NCBI GenBank assembly: GCA_964427535.1
Contig: CAYRVF010000074.1
Location: forward strand, 1 to 28,617
DNA length: 28,617 nucleotides
Reading direction: 5' to 3'
Source of the DNA: CAYRVF01 sp964427535
GTDB taxonomy: Bacteria; Chloroflexota; Ktedonobacteria; Ktedonobacterales; JADMIN01
Position numbers and translations under genes: made by a program. Below are positions 14,724 to 22,446 of this stretch, piece after piece. A model generated the notes under the pieces. The model was not told the origin of the DNA and searched no databases. It saw only the letters and a program-made list of their open reading frames with translations. The number at the start of each line of letters is the position of its first letter. Within the stretch, counting starts at the first letter, position 1.

Positions 14724-16436
14724 TCAGTCCGGCATAACGGTATCCTGTGGGACCCGCTGCCCCACCGTGACGCCTGCGCCGCCACCATCCGCGGGCGCCT
14801 CGTCCGGCACGCTCGAGACATCAGCTGCCGCGACCGGGTACAGGTCAGGCTCGCCTGACGCCTCTGTGGGGCTGGCGACATTGCCGTCATTGGCTGCCGG
14901 GAGCGGCGCGGATGCTTCGCGCACCGCCCGCTCCCACGGCTCGCGGGAAAACGTGGCACGCTCCGCAGGCGCCGAGCGCAGCCAGAGCGAGACGATGTTC
15001 GGGTGCAGCGTCTCCTGGACGGCGACCACCAGCCGCTCGCTCAGTCGGGTGAGGTCGGTCTCGGTATGCAGCGTGGCGGTGAAGGCATCCATCGTGCGTG
15101 CCGCGTCGTATTTGCCGCGATAGAACCGGCGATCGATGAAGGTCTGGATGCGCCCGCGCAACGGCTGAATCAGCGCGGCGGTGCCCAGCGTGGCAACCAC
15201 AATCGCCAGCGTCGAGGTCTGCCCTGTGAGCGCGCGCACACCCGCCTGAAAGATAGCGACGGTGACGAAATACACAGCGGCCAGCGTGGCCGTCAGCGTC
15301 CCATATACCAGCGCGCGATTGATGATGACGTCGATGTCGAACAGCCGATAGCGCAGGATGGCAATCGCGATCGCCACCGGGAATGGCAGCAGCAACAGGC
15401 CGAGCATGTTCGTGTTGATGAGTGCGTGGCCGAATAGGTCCCACGGGATGATCCACAGCACAACTGCGCCGCCACCCGAGATAACACTCGCGAAGACGAC
15501 CCAGCGAATCTTGCGCCGCGTGACCGGATCGGTGTGCGTACGGTAGGTTGAGGTCATGATGACCACGGCGAGCACGACGTAGATGACTCCCACGAAGACT
15601 TCGCCCGGCTCCCAGAGTCCCAACCAGGCGAGCGTGCTGGGCGCGAGAAGGCCCGTGATGGCGAGATACAGCCCGTACCCCAGAAACGGCAGCGTGTAGA
15701 CCAGTGGAATGAGCCAGCGCCACCGCACAGTGAGGTGGTGGGGCGCCGGGAAGACCAGGCTGAAATGCAGCAACGAGGACCAGAAGAGCGCGTAGAGCGC
15801 CAGCACATCGACCGAGTAGAGCCAGAATCCGGCGGCGTTCGTCAGGTCGATCACCTGCACGCCGAAGAGCCACCCGGACGCCGCCAGCAAACACGACGCG
15901 CTGAAGAACAGCACCCGCGCCGCCGCTTCCGCCGGGCGCCGCAGATAGACGAACAGGGCGATCAGCTCGAACACGAACACGAAGACCAGCATGCCCCAGT
16001 TCCGGCCGAGGAAGGCGCCGAGTGGATATGGGCTAAGCCGCACCGACACGTCGAGGGGGCGATTCTTCCGCAGCACCGTGTAGGTGACGCGTTGCCCATC
16101 GCTGAAGTGTGGCGAGGCGGCTCTCGGGTGGAAGAGCCCGGACACCCACGACTCCAGGCTGCGTCCGTCGATGGCGATCACGACGTCCCCCGCGCGCAGG
16201 CCATGTGACTGCGTCACCAGCGGCAGAATCAAGACGCCGTTGCGCTGCCACGCCGCCTCACTAGGGTCCACGCGCAGGGCATCCGATGGCTGAGAGAGAT
16301 ACGTCCAGACAAGTGTGCCGCAGAGTATAAACATGCACGCCGCCGACACGAGCAGCAGCACATGCGACTGGCCCGAGCTGCCCGCTCCACGCGGGTTGTT
16401 CCGTTGCCGGGATGGCGCACTCAGCATCGGCGACAT
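14724..16436 (-). CDS. PDZ-domain membrane sensor lacking a histidine kinase core
   Basis: Predicted protein of 570 residues. After a first membrane helix (about 25-48) comes an extracytoplasmic PDZ-like domain (G-L-R-A-G-D-V-V-I-A-I-D-G, residues 79-91), then about seven further membrane helices (145-415). A cytoplasmic part follows, starting R-Y-R-L-F-D-I-D-V-I-I-N-R-A-L-V-Y-G and running through F-I-D-R-R-F-Y-R-G-K-Y-D-A to a partial GAF-like stretch (T-L-H-T-E-T-D-L-T-R-L). This architecture is well known in Chloroflexota sensor kinases, but here it ends in a disordered Ala/Pro-rich tail with no HisKA or ATPase domain. It may act as a decoy, partner or truncated sensor. The ATG at 16427 (three codons in) has a better-placed GAGG and may be the real start. 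Confidence 0.75.
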   Translation of the reverse strand: MSPMLSAPSRQRNNPRGAGSSGQSHVLLLVSAACMFILCGTLVWTYLSQPSDALRVDPSEAAWQRNGVLILPLVTQSHGLRAGDVVIAIDGRSLESWVSGLFHPRAASPHFSDGQRVTYTVLRKNRPLDVSVRLSPYPLGAFLGRNWGMLVFVFVFELIALFVYLRRPAEAAARVLFFSASCLLAASGWLFGVQVIDLTNAAGFWLYSVDVLALYALFWSSLLHFSLVFPAPHHLTVRWRWLIPLVYTLPFLGYGLYLAITGLLAPSTLAWLGLWEPGEVFVGVIYVVLAVVIMTSTYRTHTDPVTRRKIRWVVFASVISGGGAVVLWIIPWDLFGHALINTNMLGLLLLPFPVAIAIAILRYRLFDIDVIINRALVYGTLTATLAAVYFVTVAIFQAGVRALTGQTSTLAIVVATLGTAALIQPLRGRIQTFIDRRFYRGKYDAARTMDAFTATLHTETDLTRLSERLVVAVQETLHPNIVSLWLRSAPAERATFSREPWERAVREASAPLPAANDGNVASPTEASGEPDLYPVAAADVSSVPDEAPADGGGAGVTVGQRVPQDTVMPD

Positions 16437-16573
16437 CCTCTCTCGTCCTCACCTCAGTGCGCATGCGCCTGTCTGGCCAGGGTCGGGTGGACGGGTGAAC
16501 CCGCGTCTCACTCCACTGGAGCAGAACACTGGACGGAGCGTTATCGGCCGCAGCCACGCTTTCGTGGGCAGAC

Positions 16574-16615
16574 AAAAAAACATCGCTCGTCAGTGTGTCA
16601 CACCGATGAGCGATG
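16574..16615 (-). terminator. Strong intrinsic terminator of the minus-strand operon
   Basis: Read on the minus strand, arms of 17 bases (CATCGCTCATCGGTGTG and CACACTGACGAGCGATG) form a stem with one mismatch and one G-U pair around a tiny loop. Seven T residues follow immediately (the A-run at 16574-16580 on the plus strand). On the plus strand no T-tract follows, so it works in the minus direction. The nearest upstream minus-strand gene ends at 17020. Confidence 0.85.
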
Positions 16616-16913
16616 CTGCCTTGCGGATTAGAGGAGCGGCCTCATTTTCCGCTTGGTCTTGGCAGATTCCTCTTGGCATGTGCACGTCGAGGAACTACTC
16701 ACGACCTCCGATGCCGATGGACGATGCTCGGATCTGAGGACCCTTTTACGTGAGCGACGCTGCCCGCGCCGGTTCGTCCGATGCAAGTGAGTGTAGCCGG
16801 GCGTGTTGCTTACGTCAAGCCTTCTGACCGCCCACGGCGAAGAGACGCCTCGTAGCGTGATAGAAGAGCGCCCGCACCATATACCGAGCGCGGCGAGACA
16901 GGGCATAACGAGC

Positions 16914-16953
16914 GGCAGGCGGCACCACGCCCGCTCGCCTGGCGCCGCCTGCC
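16914..16953. repeat. Inverted repeat GGCAGGCGGC / GCCGCCTGCC
   Basis: Perfect 10-base arms at 16914-16923 and 16944-16953 with a 20-base loop. It lies in the likely 3' untranslated region of the minus-strand operon. There is no T-tract, so it may protect the RNA 3' end or form part of a structured RNA. Confidence 0.5.
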
Positions 16954-16968
16954 GCGCCACACGCTGTC

Positions 16969-16994
16969 GTGGGCGCACGGTGCCGTGCGCCCAC
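16969..16994. repeat. Perfect 12-bp inverted repeat just after the DHFR-like gene
   Basis: GTGGGCGCACGG (16969-16980) and CCGTGCGCCCAC (16983-16994) are perfect complements separated by TG. The hairpin begins 25 bases after the stop codon of the minus-strand gene ending at 17020. It is very GC-rich but not followed by T residues. Confidence 0.6.
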
Positions 16995-17019
16995 GTGTCA
17001 CATGCGCAGCCCGCGGCGT

Positions 17020-17625
17020 CTAGGCGGTCCGCTCCCCAGTATGCTCCACCGTATAGTGTGTCAGTACCACCCCGGAGGGGATGGGCCGCGCCTCCACGAG
17101 ACGCAGGTTGAGTCGCAGTCCGTCGTCCGCGAAGAGCTTCTTGCCGCCACCGAGCACCACCGGGTAGACGACCAGACGGTACTCGTCGATGAGACCGTTC
17201 CGCGCGAGGGTGTGGATGAGCACGCTGCTGCCGTCGATGAGAATGTCCTTGCCGGGCTGCGCCTTGAGCGCCCGCACTTCTTCCACCACGTCGCCGCGGA
17301 TGAGGGTCGAATTCCGCCAGGCGTCGGCGGAGCTCAGAGTGGTAGAGACGACATACTTGGGCATCGCATTCATCACGTCGCCAAACGGATCGCCCTCGGC
17401 CATCGGCTCGAAGGCGCCGCCGTGGATCTGCCACGTCTTGCGCCCCAGCAGAAAGGCGTCGCTCTCGCTCATCACCTCACCAAAGTGAGCGCCGATCTCG
17501 TCGTGCCAGTAGGGCCAGGTCCAGCCACCCTGTGCGAAACCGCCCTCGGTGTCCTCGTCCTTGCCGCCCGGCGCCTGGATGACCCCGTCCAGCGACACAA
17601 ACTCAGAGACGATAATCTTGCGCAT
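17020..17625 (-). CDS. Dihydrofolate reductase-like (RibD C-terminal domain) protein
   Basis: Predicted protein of 201 residues. Typical features of the YyaP/YwjB-type RibD_C family are present: K-I-I-V-S-E-F-V-S-L-D-G-V at the N-terminus, L-L-G-R-K-T-W (residues about 59-65), a central I-L-I-D-G-S-S-V-L-I, and L-V-V-Y-P-V-V-L-G-G-G-K-K-L-F near residue 155-170. The family binds NADPH and reduces pterin- or pyrimidine-like substrates; the true substrate of this subgroup is mostly unknown. The start at 17625 is chosen over the one nine codons upstream because AGAAGGAGAAGG precedes it. It lies 234 bases downstream of the 4-TM protein gene on the same strand and is probably the last gene before the terminator at 16574. 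Confidence 0.88.
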   Translation of the reverse strand: MRKIIVSEFVSLDGVIQAPGGKDEDTEGGFAQGGWTWPYWHDEIGAHFGEVMSESDAFLLGRKTWQIHGGAFEPMAEGDPFGDVMNAMPKYVVSTTLSSADAWRNSTLIRGDVVEEVRALKAQPGKDILIDGSSVLIHTLARNGLIDEYRLVVYPVVLGGGKKLFADDGLRLNLRLVEARPIPSGVVLTHYTVEHTGERTA

Positions 17626-17859
17626 CCACCTTCTCCTTCTACAGCGCCTCACACCACGTGCATCGTGACGGCATCCGACGATGAGCCGTCATGATGCATA
17701 CCATTCAAGCCCAGATTCTGCCTCTCCGATGGCATTCCGGTCATACTGGCCAGCCAGCGCCAGGACATCGCCGCCTGTCCTCTAGACTACCATGGGGGGT
17801 GTAAGGCGCTCGCAAATGGTGTCACGCCGACCGGTCCCGTCATGCGCTGGACCTGGGAA

Positions 17860-18276
17860 TCATCGCACCGCGCCTTCCGCCGCGCGCTCCCTGCGCGTGG
17901 ACGCATTGGATGGAAGGCGGTCCAGTATGCGCCGCGCGAGCGTGTCGGCCAGACCAAGCGCGACCAGCCCCACCACCAGATGCGCGACCTGCACCAGCCA
18001 GTGCATCGGGCCAGGCAGCAACTGAACCTGCGTGATCCCGAGCACGGGCATCAACACGCCCCAGCCGATGGCGAGCGCCACCAGCCCTAGCCGCACGCGC
18101 ACGAACGCGCCCAGCGTCGCCAGCGTCCACAGCGCGAGCACAATCGTGAGGCCGATCAGCATGTGTATGGGGATGAGCGCGTCGGCATTGCCCGTCCAGA
18201 AGAGGATGCCCAGCACGATCATAATTGGACCGGTGATGCGAACCCACCACCGCAGCACGGTCGTCGTTGCTTTCAT
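17860..18276 (-). CDS. Small four-helix membrane protein of unknown function
   Basis: Predicted protein of 138 residues with four hydrophobic segments (about 13-28, 36-58, 62-80 and 92-112), a short basic start and a polar Arg-rich tail. I do not recognise a named family. The sequence I-P-I-H-M-L-I-G and several His residues within helices (P-M-H-W-L-V-Q-V-A-H-L) could be compatible with a haem- or cofactor-binding membrane bundle, but this is only a guess. The start at 18276 has TAGGAGA about 10 bases upstream; the longer open frame to 18591 overlaps the LLM gene. It lies 32 bases after the LLM gene on the same strand, so the two are probably in one operon. Confidence 0.7.
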   Translation of the reverse strand: MKATTTVLRWWVRITGPIMIVLGILFWTGNADALIPIHMLIGLTIVLALWTLATLGAFVRVRLGLVALAIGWGVLMPVLGITQVQLLPGPMHWLVQVAHLVVGLVALGLADTLARRILDRLPSNASTRRERAAEGAVR

Positions 18277-18308
18277 GTCTCTCTGTCTCCTATCCGTTGT
18301 GCTCAGGA

Positions 18309-19208
18309 CTAGCGGCCAGTCAGGCGCTCGACGACAGGAGCCATCGGCTCCATCAGTTCGTCGGCGACCATGACGTACGAGATGCCGAGCCTGTCGCGGC
18401 GCCGAAGGAGCGTGTCGCACATCTCGTCCGTCGTCCCCAGCAGGACAGAGGGCGCGTCCAGTCCGGCGAGGCTTGCGGCGGTCAGGTTCAGTTGTGTCGC
18501 GATGTAGCGCGGCACCTGCTGCCCCACTGCTGCCAGATTGATGTTCAGCTCGATCCGCTCGAAGCGGTCTCCGGCCGCCGCGCGCAGCCACCCGATTTTT
18601 TCGGCGACCGATGCCTCCGGCTCGGTGGGCGAGACGCCGAGCGCGACGATGTCCGCCTCACGCGCGGCCAGCGAGAGCAGATGTCGCCCGCTCCCCGCGA
18701 CGAGAATCGGCGGATGTGGTTGCTGCACCGGACGCGGCGCGATCTCCGCGTCCACGATGGTGTAGAACGGTCCGGTCGCGGTCGCCGCCTGGCCCGAGAG
18801 CAGCGCCTTGAGCACGATCAGCGACTCCGCCAGGCGCGCGACGCGCACGCTGCCAGACTCGAAGGGGATGCCGAGCATGCGGTTGTCCTCGGCGGCAGAG
18901 GGGCGACCGGCGCCGATGCCCAGCTCGAAGCGGCCACCCGAGAGCATGTCCAGCGTCGCCGCCTCCTTCGCGAGCAGGACGGGGTTGCGGTAGTCGTTGT
19001 CGATCACATACGTGCTGATATGAAGCGTCTGCGTGGCTGCCGCGGCCGCCGCGAGCGCGGGCAGTGGGGCCAGGCTATAGCGCAGACCATCGGGCATTGC
19101 CAGGGTCGCGTAGCCCATCGACTCGATAGCACGAGCCTTGGCGGCCCATTCCTCGCCGGTGCGTGCCGTCGCGGCGACCACACCGAAACGGAAGGGATGT
19201 TGTGTCAT
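18309..19208 (-). CDS. LLM-class flavin-dependent oxidoreductase (probable F420-dependent)
   Basis: Predicted protein of 299 residues with the (beta/alpha)8 fold of the luciferase-like monooxygenase superfamily. Typical stretches are F-R-F-G-V-V at the start, A-R-A-I-E-S-M-G-Y-A-T-L, L-D-M-L-S-G-G-R-F-E-L-G-I-G-A-G near residues 86-101, and P-P-I-L-V-A-G-S-G-R-H-L-L near 167-179. It resembles the F420-dependent subgroup named after MSMEG_2516 (TIGR03621), which uses the deazaflavin cofactor F420; FMN use cannot be excluded from sequence alone. The start at 19208 begins the conserved sequence and has a weak GGAAAG upstream. It sits between the NTF2-like gene (68 bases upstream) and the 4-TM gene (32 bases downstream), probably co-transcribed. 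Substrate unknown. Confidence 0.85.
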   Translation of the reverse strand: MTQHPFRFGVVAATARTGEEWAAKARAIESMGYATLAMPDGLRYSLAPLPALAAAAAATQTLHISTYVIDNDYRNPVLLAKEAATLDMLSGGRFELGIGAGRPSAAEDNRMLGIPFESGSVRVARLAESLIVLKALLSGQAATATGPFYTIVDAEIAPRPVQQPHPPILVAGSGRHLLSLAAREADIVALGVSPTEPEASVAEKIGWLRAAAGDRFERIELNINLAAVGQQVPRYIATQLNLTAASLAGLDAPSVLLGTTDEMCDTLLRRRDRLGISYVMVADELMEPMAPVVERLTGR

Positions 19209-19276
19209 TACGCACTGCTTTCCGCATGTTCCAGAGGGGGTCCGAACGTAGCGCGTCGTTCCGCCAGACATCCGCG

Positions 19277-19669
19277 TCAGGCTGGCCCTGCCATTGGGCT
19301 CAGCTGCAGGCCCGCGAGCCGCCAGCGGCCATCTTCTCGCACGTAGATGTGCGTCTCGCGAAACCGGCCCTCGATCGGCACGCCCTTGTACGCCGCCTTC
19401 GACGTCTGTACGCCAATCGCGATGGCGGCATCGCCGTAGATGCGCACGTGCACGTCGTCCCAGGTGAGCGTTTCGTACGTGAGGTCGCCCGTCTCCAGCC
19501 GTTCCAGCCATTGCTCTTTCGTGAGCAGAAAGCCGCGCGGCCCCACGCCGATAAAGTCGTCCGCGAAGTGCTGGCTGAGGACCCGCGTGTCCCCGTGCCG
19601 CTCCGCTCGCACCCACTCGTCGCCCAATCGCCTGATCGTGGCCTCAACGTCTTCGGACTGCTGACGCAT
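19277..19669 (-). CDS. NTF2-like / DUF4440 family protein
   Basis: Predicted small cytoplasmic protein of 130 residues with the cone-shaped NTF2/SnoaL-like fold: an N-terminal helix pair (I-R-R-L-G-D-E-W-V-R-A-E-R-H-G-D), the F-A-D-D-F-I-G-V-G-P-R-G strand turn, and beta strands ending in I-Y-V-R-E-D-G-R-W-R-L-A-G-L-Q-L-S. Members act as small-molecule isomerases, hydrolases or simple ligand binders; this one cannot be assigned. The start at 19669 is chosen because AAAGGAA lies about 8 bases upstream; an alternative ATG at 19705 has no clear ribosome site. It is the first gene of the probable minus-strand operon. Confidence 0.82.
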   Translation of the reverse strand: MRQQSEDVEATIRRLGDEWVRAERHGDTRVLSQHFADDFIGVGPRGFLLTKEQWLERLETGDLTYETLTWDDVHVRIYGDAAIAIGVQTSKAAYKGVPIEGRFRETHIYVREDGRWRLAGLQLSPMAGPA

Positions 19670-19754
19670 CTGTCGCGTTCCTTTCTTGGCGTGCTCATCT
19701 GTCATCCATGCTTGGTTTTAGGGGCCTGCCGCCCGTCTCTTGCGGCGCGGTCGC

Positions 19755-20024
19755 TCAGTCTTGCAGCAACTGGCGGATGCGCTCGTACTCCTCCTGGGAG
19801 ATTTCGCCGTTCGCGAGACGGCGCCGCAGCGTTCGCATCGCGCTGTCGGGTGCGCGTCGTGCCCCGGCGGCCGAGCGCACGGCCCACACGAGCAGAGCGA
19901 CCAATCCGCCCCAGAAGAGCAGCGCGACGAGCAGCCAGAGAAGTCCCCACAGCGGCCAACCGCCCTGCCAATAGCCGGGCCAGGCGTCGCTCCGCTGCCC
20001 GAGCGCGAAGACCATCATCCGCAT
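19755..20024 (-). CDS. Small SHOCT-domain membrane protein
   Basis: Predicted protein of 89 residues: a short N-terminus, one long hydrophobic segment (about 24-50, rich in Trp and Leu), a basic linker, and a C-terminal SHOCT domain (L-R-R-R-L-A-N-G-E-I-S-Q-E-E-Y-E-R, residues 64-80). SHOCT modules are short helical pairs thought to mediate oligomerisation. GAAGGAGG lies 6-8 bases before the ATG at 20024. The gene is divergent from the response regulator at 20242; the intervening 217 bases carry the TTGAACG repeats, one copy of which sits 10 bases before a possible -10 box for this gene (TACTCT on the minus strand, 20076-20081). Small SHOCT proteins often sit beside two-component genes, but the role is unknown. 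Confidence 0.82.
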   Translation of the reverse strand: MRMMVFALGQRSDAWPGYWQGGWPLWGLLWLLVALLFWGGLVALLVWAVRSAAGARRAPDSAMRTLRRRLANGEISQEEYERIRQLLQD

Positions 20025-20091
20025 GGGGTTCCTCCTTCATGCCTCCCGGCGCGTTGCCGCTCTCTCACCCAAAGAAGAGTACGGCTCATCC

Positions 20092-20147
20092 TTGAACGAC
20101 CAGCAGGCCCGGAGTTGAACGATTGTTGAACGCTCCTTGAAGGCTTC
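20092..20147. promoter_or_regulatory. 11-bp-phased TTGAACG direct repeats (probable OmpR-family operator)
   Basis: TTGAACG occurs at 20092-20098, 20115-20121 and 20126-20132, with TTGAAGG at 20137-20143. The last three are spaced exactly 11 bases apart and the first is 23 bases upstream. Direct repeats with one-helical-turn phasing are what OmpR/PhoB-type dimers bind. The block lies between the SHOCT gene and the OmpR-type regulator gene at 20242, whose possible -10 box TACAAT is at 20180-20185. The same pattern recurs at 25496. Confidence 0.65.
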
Positions 20148-20241
20148 GCGCAAATCGCCCCAAGCGCGTCTAAGAGCGATACAATGCCTTAAAGGCAGCG
20201 ATGCTTCGGCACGGACGGGCGACGAGAGAGAGGCCAGTGAG

Positions 20242-20952
20242 ATGGAGCGGCAGCGGACAGTTCTGGTCGTCGACGACGAAGAGGGCGTTGTCGAGTTGAT
20301 GCGCGACTTCCTCGAAGTCGACGGCTTCGCTGTTCTCTCGGCACGCGATGGCGCCGCTGCGCTGGCGACGCTCGCGCGTGAACCAGTGGACTGCGTGCTG
20401 CTCGACATCATGATGCCCGGCCTCTCCGGCTTCGACGTCCTGCGCCGCATTCGCGAGACGGCGGACGTTCCCGTCCTCTTCCTCTCGGCGCGCGATGGCG
20501 ATAGCGACAAGATTCGTGGCCTGCGCCTGGGCGGCGATGACTACGTGGTCAAGTCGGCCACGCCCGACGAGATTGTGGCGCGCATCCATGCGGTGCTCCG
20601 TCGCGCGCGGCCGGAGCGAGGCGACACGACGCCGTCCGCGTCCGGCGACGGCACGCTGGACTTCGGGCGGCTGGTGATCGACGTGCGGGCGCACGAGGTG
20701 CGCGTCGACGGGCAGCCCGTGGCGATGCCGCCCCGCGAATTCGCGCTGCTGCGGCTCCTCGCCGAGCACCCGCGCCAGGTCTTCAGCCGCGACCGCCTCT
20801 TCGAGCTGGAGTGGGAGTCGTACGGCGACCGGAGCACGGTGACAACCCACATCCGACGTCTGCGCGAGAAGATCGAGGACGATGCGGCTCATCCGCGCTA
20901 CATCGTGACCGTGTGGGGCGTCGGCTACCGCTTCGAGGGGGTGCGCCGATGA
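20242..20952 (+). CDS. OmpR/PhoB-family response regulator
   Basis: Predicted DNA-binding protein of 236 residues. The receiver domain (about 5-120) has the acidic pair D11/D12, phospho-acceptor D55 (L-L-D-I-M-M-P-G), switch residue S82 and K104. A linker follows, then a winged-helix output domain (about 138-236) with the typical L-T/I-P-P-R-E-F-A-L-L-R-L-L and T-T-H-I-R-R-L-R-E-K-I-E-D recognition helix. After K104 it has S-A-T-P instead of the usual P-F, a small deviation at the output face. The ATG at 20242 is chosen (GAGAGAGG upstream); an in-frame TTG at 20137 lies inside the repeat block and is not credible. Its stop overlaps the kinase ATG (ATGA, 4 bases), so both are translated together. 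It probably binds the TTGAACG repeats. Confidence 0.93.
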   Translation: MERQRTVLVVDDEEGVVELMRDFLEVDGFAVLSARDGAAALATLAREPVDCVLLDIMMPGLSGFDVLRRIRETADVPVLFLSARDGDSDKIRGLRLGGDDYVVKSATPDEIVARIHAVLRRARPERGDTTPSASGDGTLDFGRLVIDVRAHEVRVDGQPVAMPPREFALLRLLAEHPRQVFSRDRLFELEWESYGDRSTVTTHIRRLREKIEDDAAHPRYIVTVWGVGYRFEGVRR

Positions 20953-22442
20953 AGACGCAGACTCCGCCACGCTGGCGGAAGCGCACGCTCTCGCTGCGGA
21001 TGTGGCTGGTGCTCGCCGTGCTTGCCATCACCGGCGCTGGAGTGCTCGCGCAGCTCACGATGACAGCGATTGTCACCGTCTGGGAACAGCAGGCCGCGGC
21101 TGCGCAGATGGCCACGGTGCGCCAGATTCTCGGCACCGACGCGACACAGTGGGCTGATCCCGCGTGGCAGCGCCGGGCGACCGCCTCACTTGGCTCCCTC
21201 GGCGTCGATGTGGCACTGTTCGCATCGCCATCGGGCCAGCGGGTCTATGTGACTCCCGGCGCGCGCGGCTTCCTCGACACCAACGCCTCCGACGGCGGGT
21301 CGACGCCTCCCCCTTCATACAACGCAGGCATCGCCGTCTCGCCTCAGCCTGCGTTCGAGCGGCTTGTCATCTCGTCGCCATCGCACTCATCGGCGGGCAA
21401 CGCCGCGTCGGGCACCGCGCTGCTCTGGTTCACCGGCCCGCAGCCAGGGGCGCCTCCGGGCGTGTTGTGGTTTGTCGTCGAGTTGGGCACCTTCGTGCTC
21501 ACGCTGGCGATTGTGGTCTGGCTCATGGGGCAGCCGGTCTTGCGTCCACTGGCCGAGATGAGCCAGGCGGCGGACGACATGGCGGGCGGCGACCTGGACA
21601 TCCAGCTCACGCGCTCGCCCGTGCGCGAGATCGCGGAGGTCTCGGCGGCGCTGGAGGGCACGAGTGCCGCGCTTCGCGAGTCGCTGGCGCGACAGGATGC
21701 CCTGGAGGGTGAGCGCAGGATGTTCGTCGGCGCCATCGCGCACGATCTGCGCACGCCGCTCTTCATGTTGCGCGGCTATCTGCAGGGGTTAGAGCGCGGC
21801 GTCGCGACGACTCCTGAGAGGGTCGCGCACTACGTCGAGATGTGCCGCATCCAGGCGGATGCGCTCGAACGGCTCATCGCCGATCTCTTCGCCTACACCC
21901 GGCTGGAGTATCTGGATCAGGCGCCCGCGCGCGAGCCGCTCGATCTGGGCGCGCTCCTGCGGCAGACGGTCGAGAGCGCGCAGCCACTCGCCGACGCGAA
22001 GGGTATCTCACTCGACTGCGACGCCGCGCCGGCTCCCCTCCCGCTCACCGGCGACAGCCACCTGCTCGCGCGGGCGGTCGAGAACCTGCTCGACAACGCG
22101 GTGCGGCATACACCAGCAGGTGGACGGATTACAGTTCGCTGGAGCAAGCGGGGGAACGATACTCTTACATTCTCGGTCGAGGACTCTGGGCCGGGCATCG
22201 CCGCAAATGATCTCCCCCACCTGTTCACTCCGCTGTATCGCGGTGAAGCGTCGCGCAACCGGCAAACCGGCGGCGCGGGCCTCGGACTCGCCATTGCCCG
22301 GCGCATCCTGCGTGCCCACGGCGGAGACCTGACGGCGGCCAATCGCCCGAGTGGCGGCGCCGTGTTCACCGCGGTCCTACCTGATGTCTCTGAGAGTGCC
22401 CAGCAAATAGATGGATCACCTCGCCAGGTAACCGCGGGATGA
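20949..22442 (+). CDS. Membrane sensor histidine kinase, cognate to the upstream regulator
   Basis: Predicted protein of 497 residues. Two membrane helices (about 18-40 and 172-193) frame an extracytoplasmic sensing domain of about 130 residues with no recognised fold. A HAMP linker (about 194-248) leads to a HisKA domain with phospho-acceptor H265 (A-H-D-L-R-T-P-L) and a HATPase domain with N box (E-N-L-L-D-N-A-V-R-H-T, 378-388), G1 (D-S-G-P-G-I, 412-417) and G2 (G-G-A-G-L-G-L-A-I, 441-449). All catalytic elements are intact. The ATG at 20949 overlaps the regulator stop by four bases. The signal is unknown; the neighbouring flavin electron-transfer operon and its shared repeat motif suggest a redox- or envelope-related stimulus. 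Confidence 0.93.
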   Translation: MKTQTPPRWRKRTLSLRMWLVLAVLAITGAGVLAQLTMTAIVTVWEQQAAAAQMATVRQILGTDATQWADPAWQRRATASLGSLGVDVALFASPSGQRVYVTPGARGFLDTNASDGGSTPPPSYNAGIAVSPQPAFERLVISSPSHSSAGNAASGTALLWFTGPQPGAPPGVLWFVVELGTFVLTLAIVVWLMGQPVLRPLAEMSQAADDMAGGDLDIQLTRSPVREIAEVSAALEGTSAALRESLARQDALEGERRMFVGAIAHDLRTPLFMLRGYLQGLERGVATTPERVAHYVEMCRIQADALERLIADLFAYTRLEYLDQAPAREPLDLGALLRQTVESAQPLADAKGISLDCDAAPAPLPLTGDSHLLARAVENLLDNAVRHTPAGGRITVRWSKRGNDTLTFSVEDSGPGIAANDLPHLFTPLYRGEASRNRQTGGAGLGLAIARRILRAHGGDLTAANRPSGGAVFTAVLPDVSESAQQIDGSPRQVTAG

Positions 22443-22446
22443 TTTT

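Larger units (their letters stand above)
16437..17019. other. Non-coding region between sensor gene and DHFR-like operon
   Basis: A 583-base stretch with no supported gene; the open frames are Arg/Ser-rich shadows. It contains, in order, the probable leader of the sensor gene (16437-16573, with a small CCACG-N4-CGTGG hairpin), a strong minus-strand terminator (16574-16615), and about 400 bases of probable 3' untranslated sequence of the minus-strand operon. The latter includes two long inverted repeats (16914-16953 and 16969-16994). Confidence 0.5.

Noticed and set aside
16628..17434. Minus-strand frame spanning the DHFR-like gene and the region after it
   Set aside because: Its first part overlaps the true gene in another frame, and the remainder (to 16628) has no recognisable similarity or ribosome site.
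20137..20241. N-terminal extension of the response regulator from a TTG start
   Set aside because: The TTG is part of the phased repeat block, the extra residues do not resemble a receiver domain, and the ATG at 20242 has a ribosome site.
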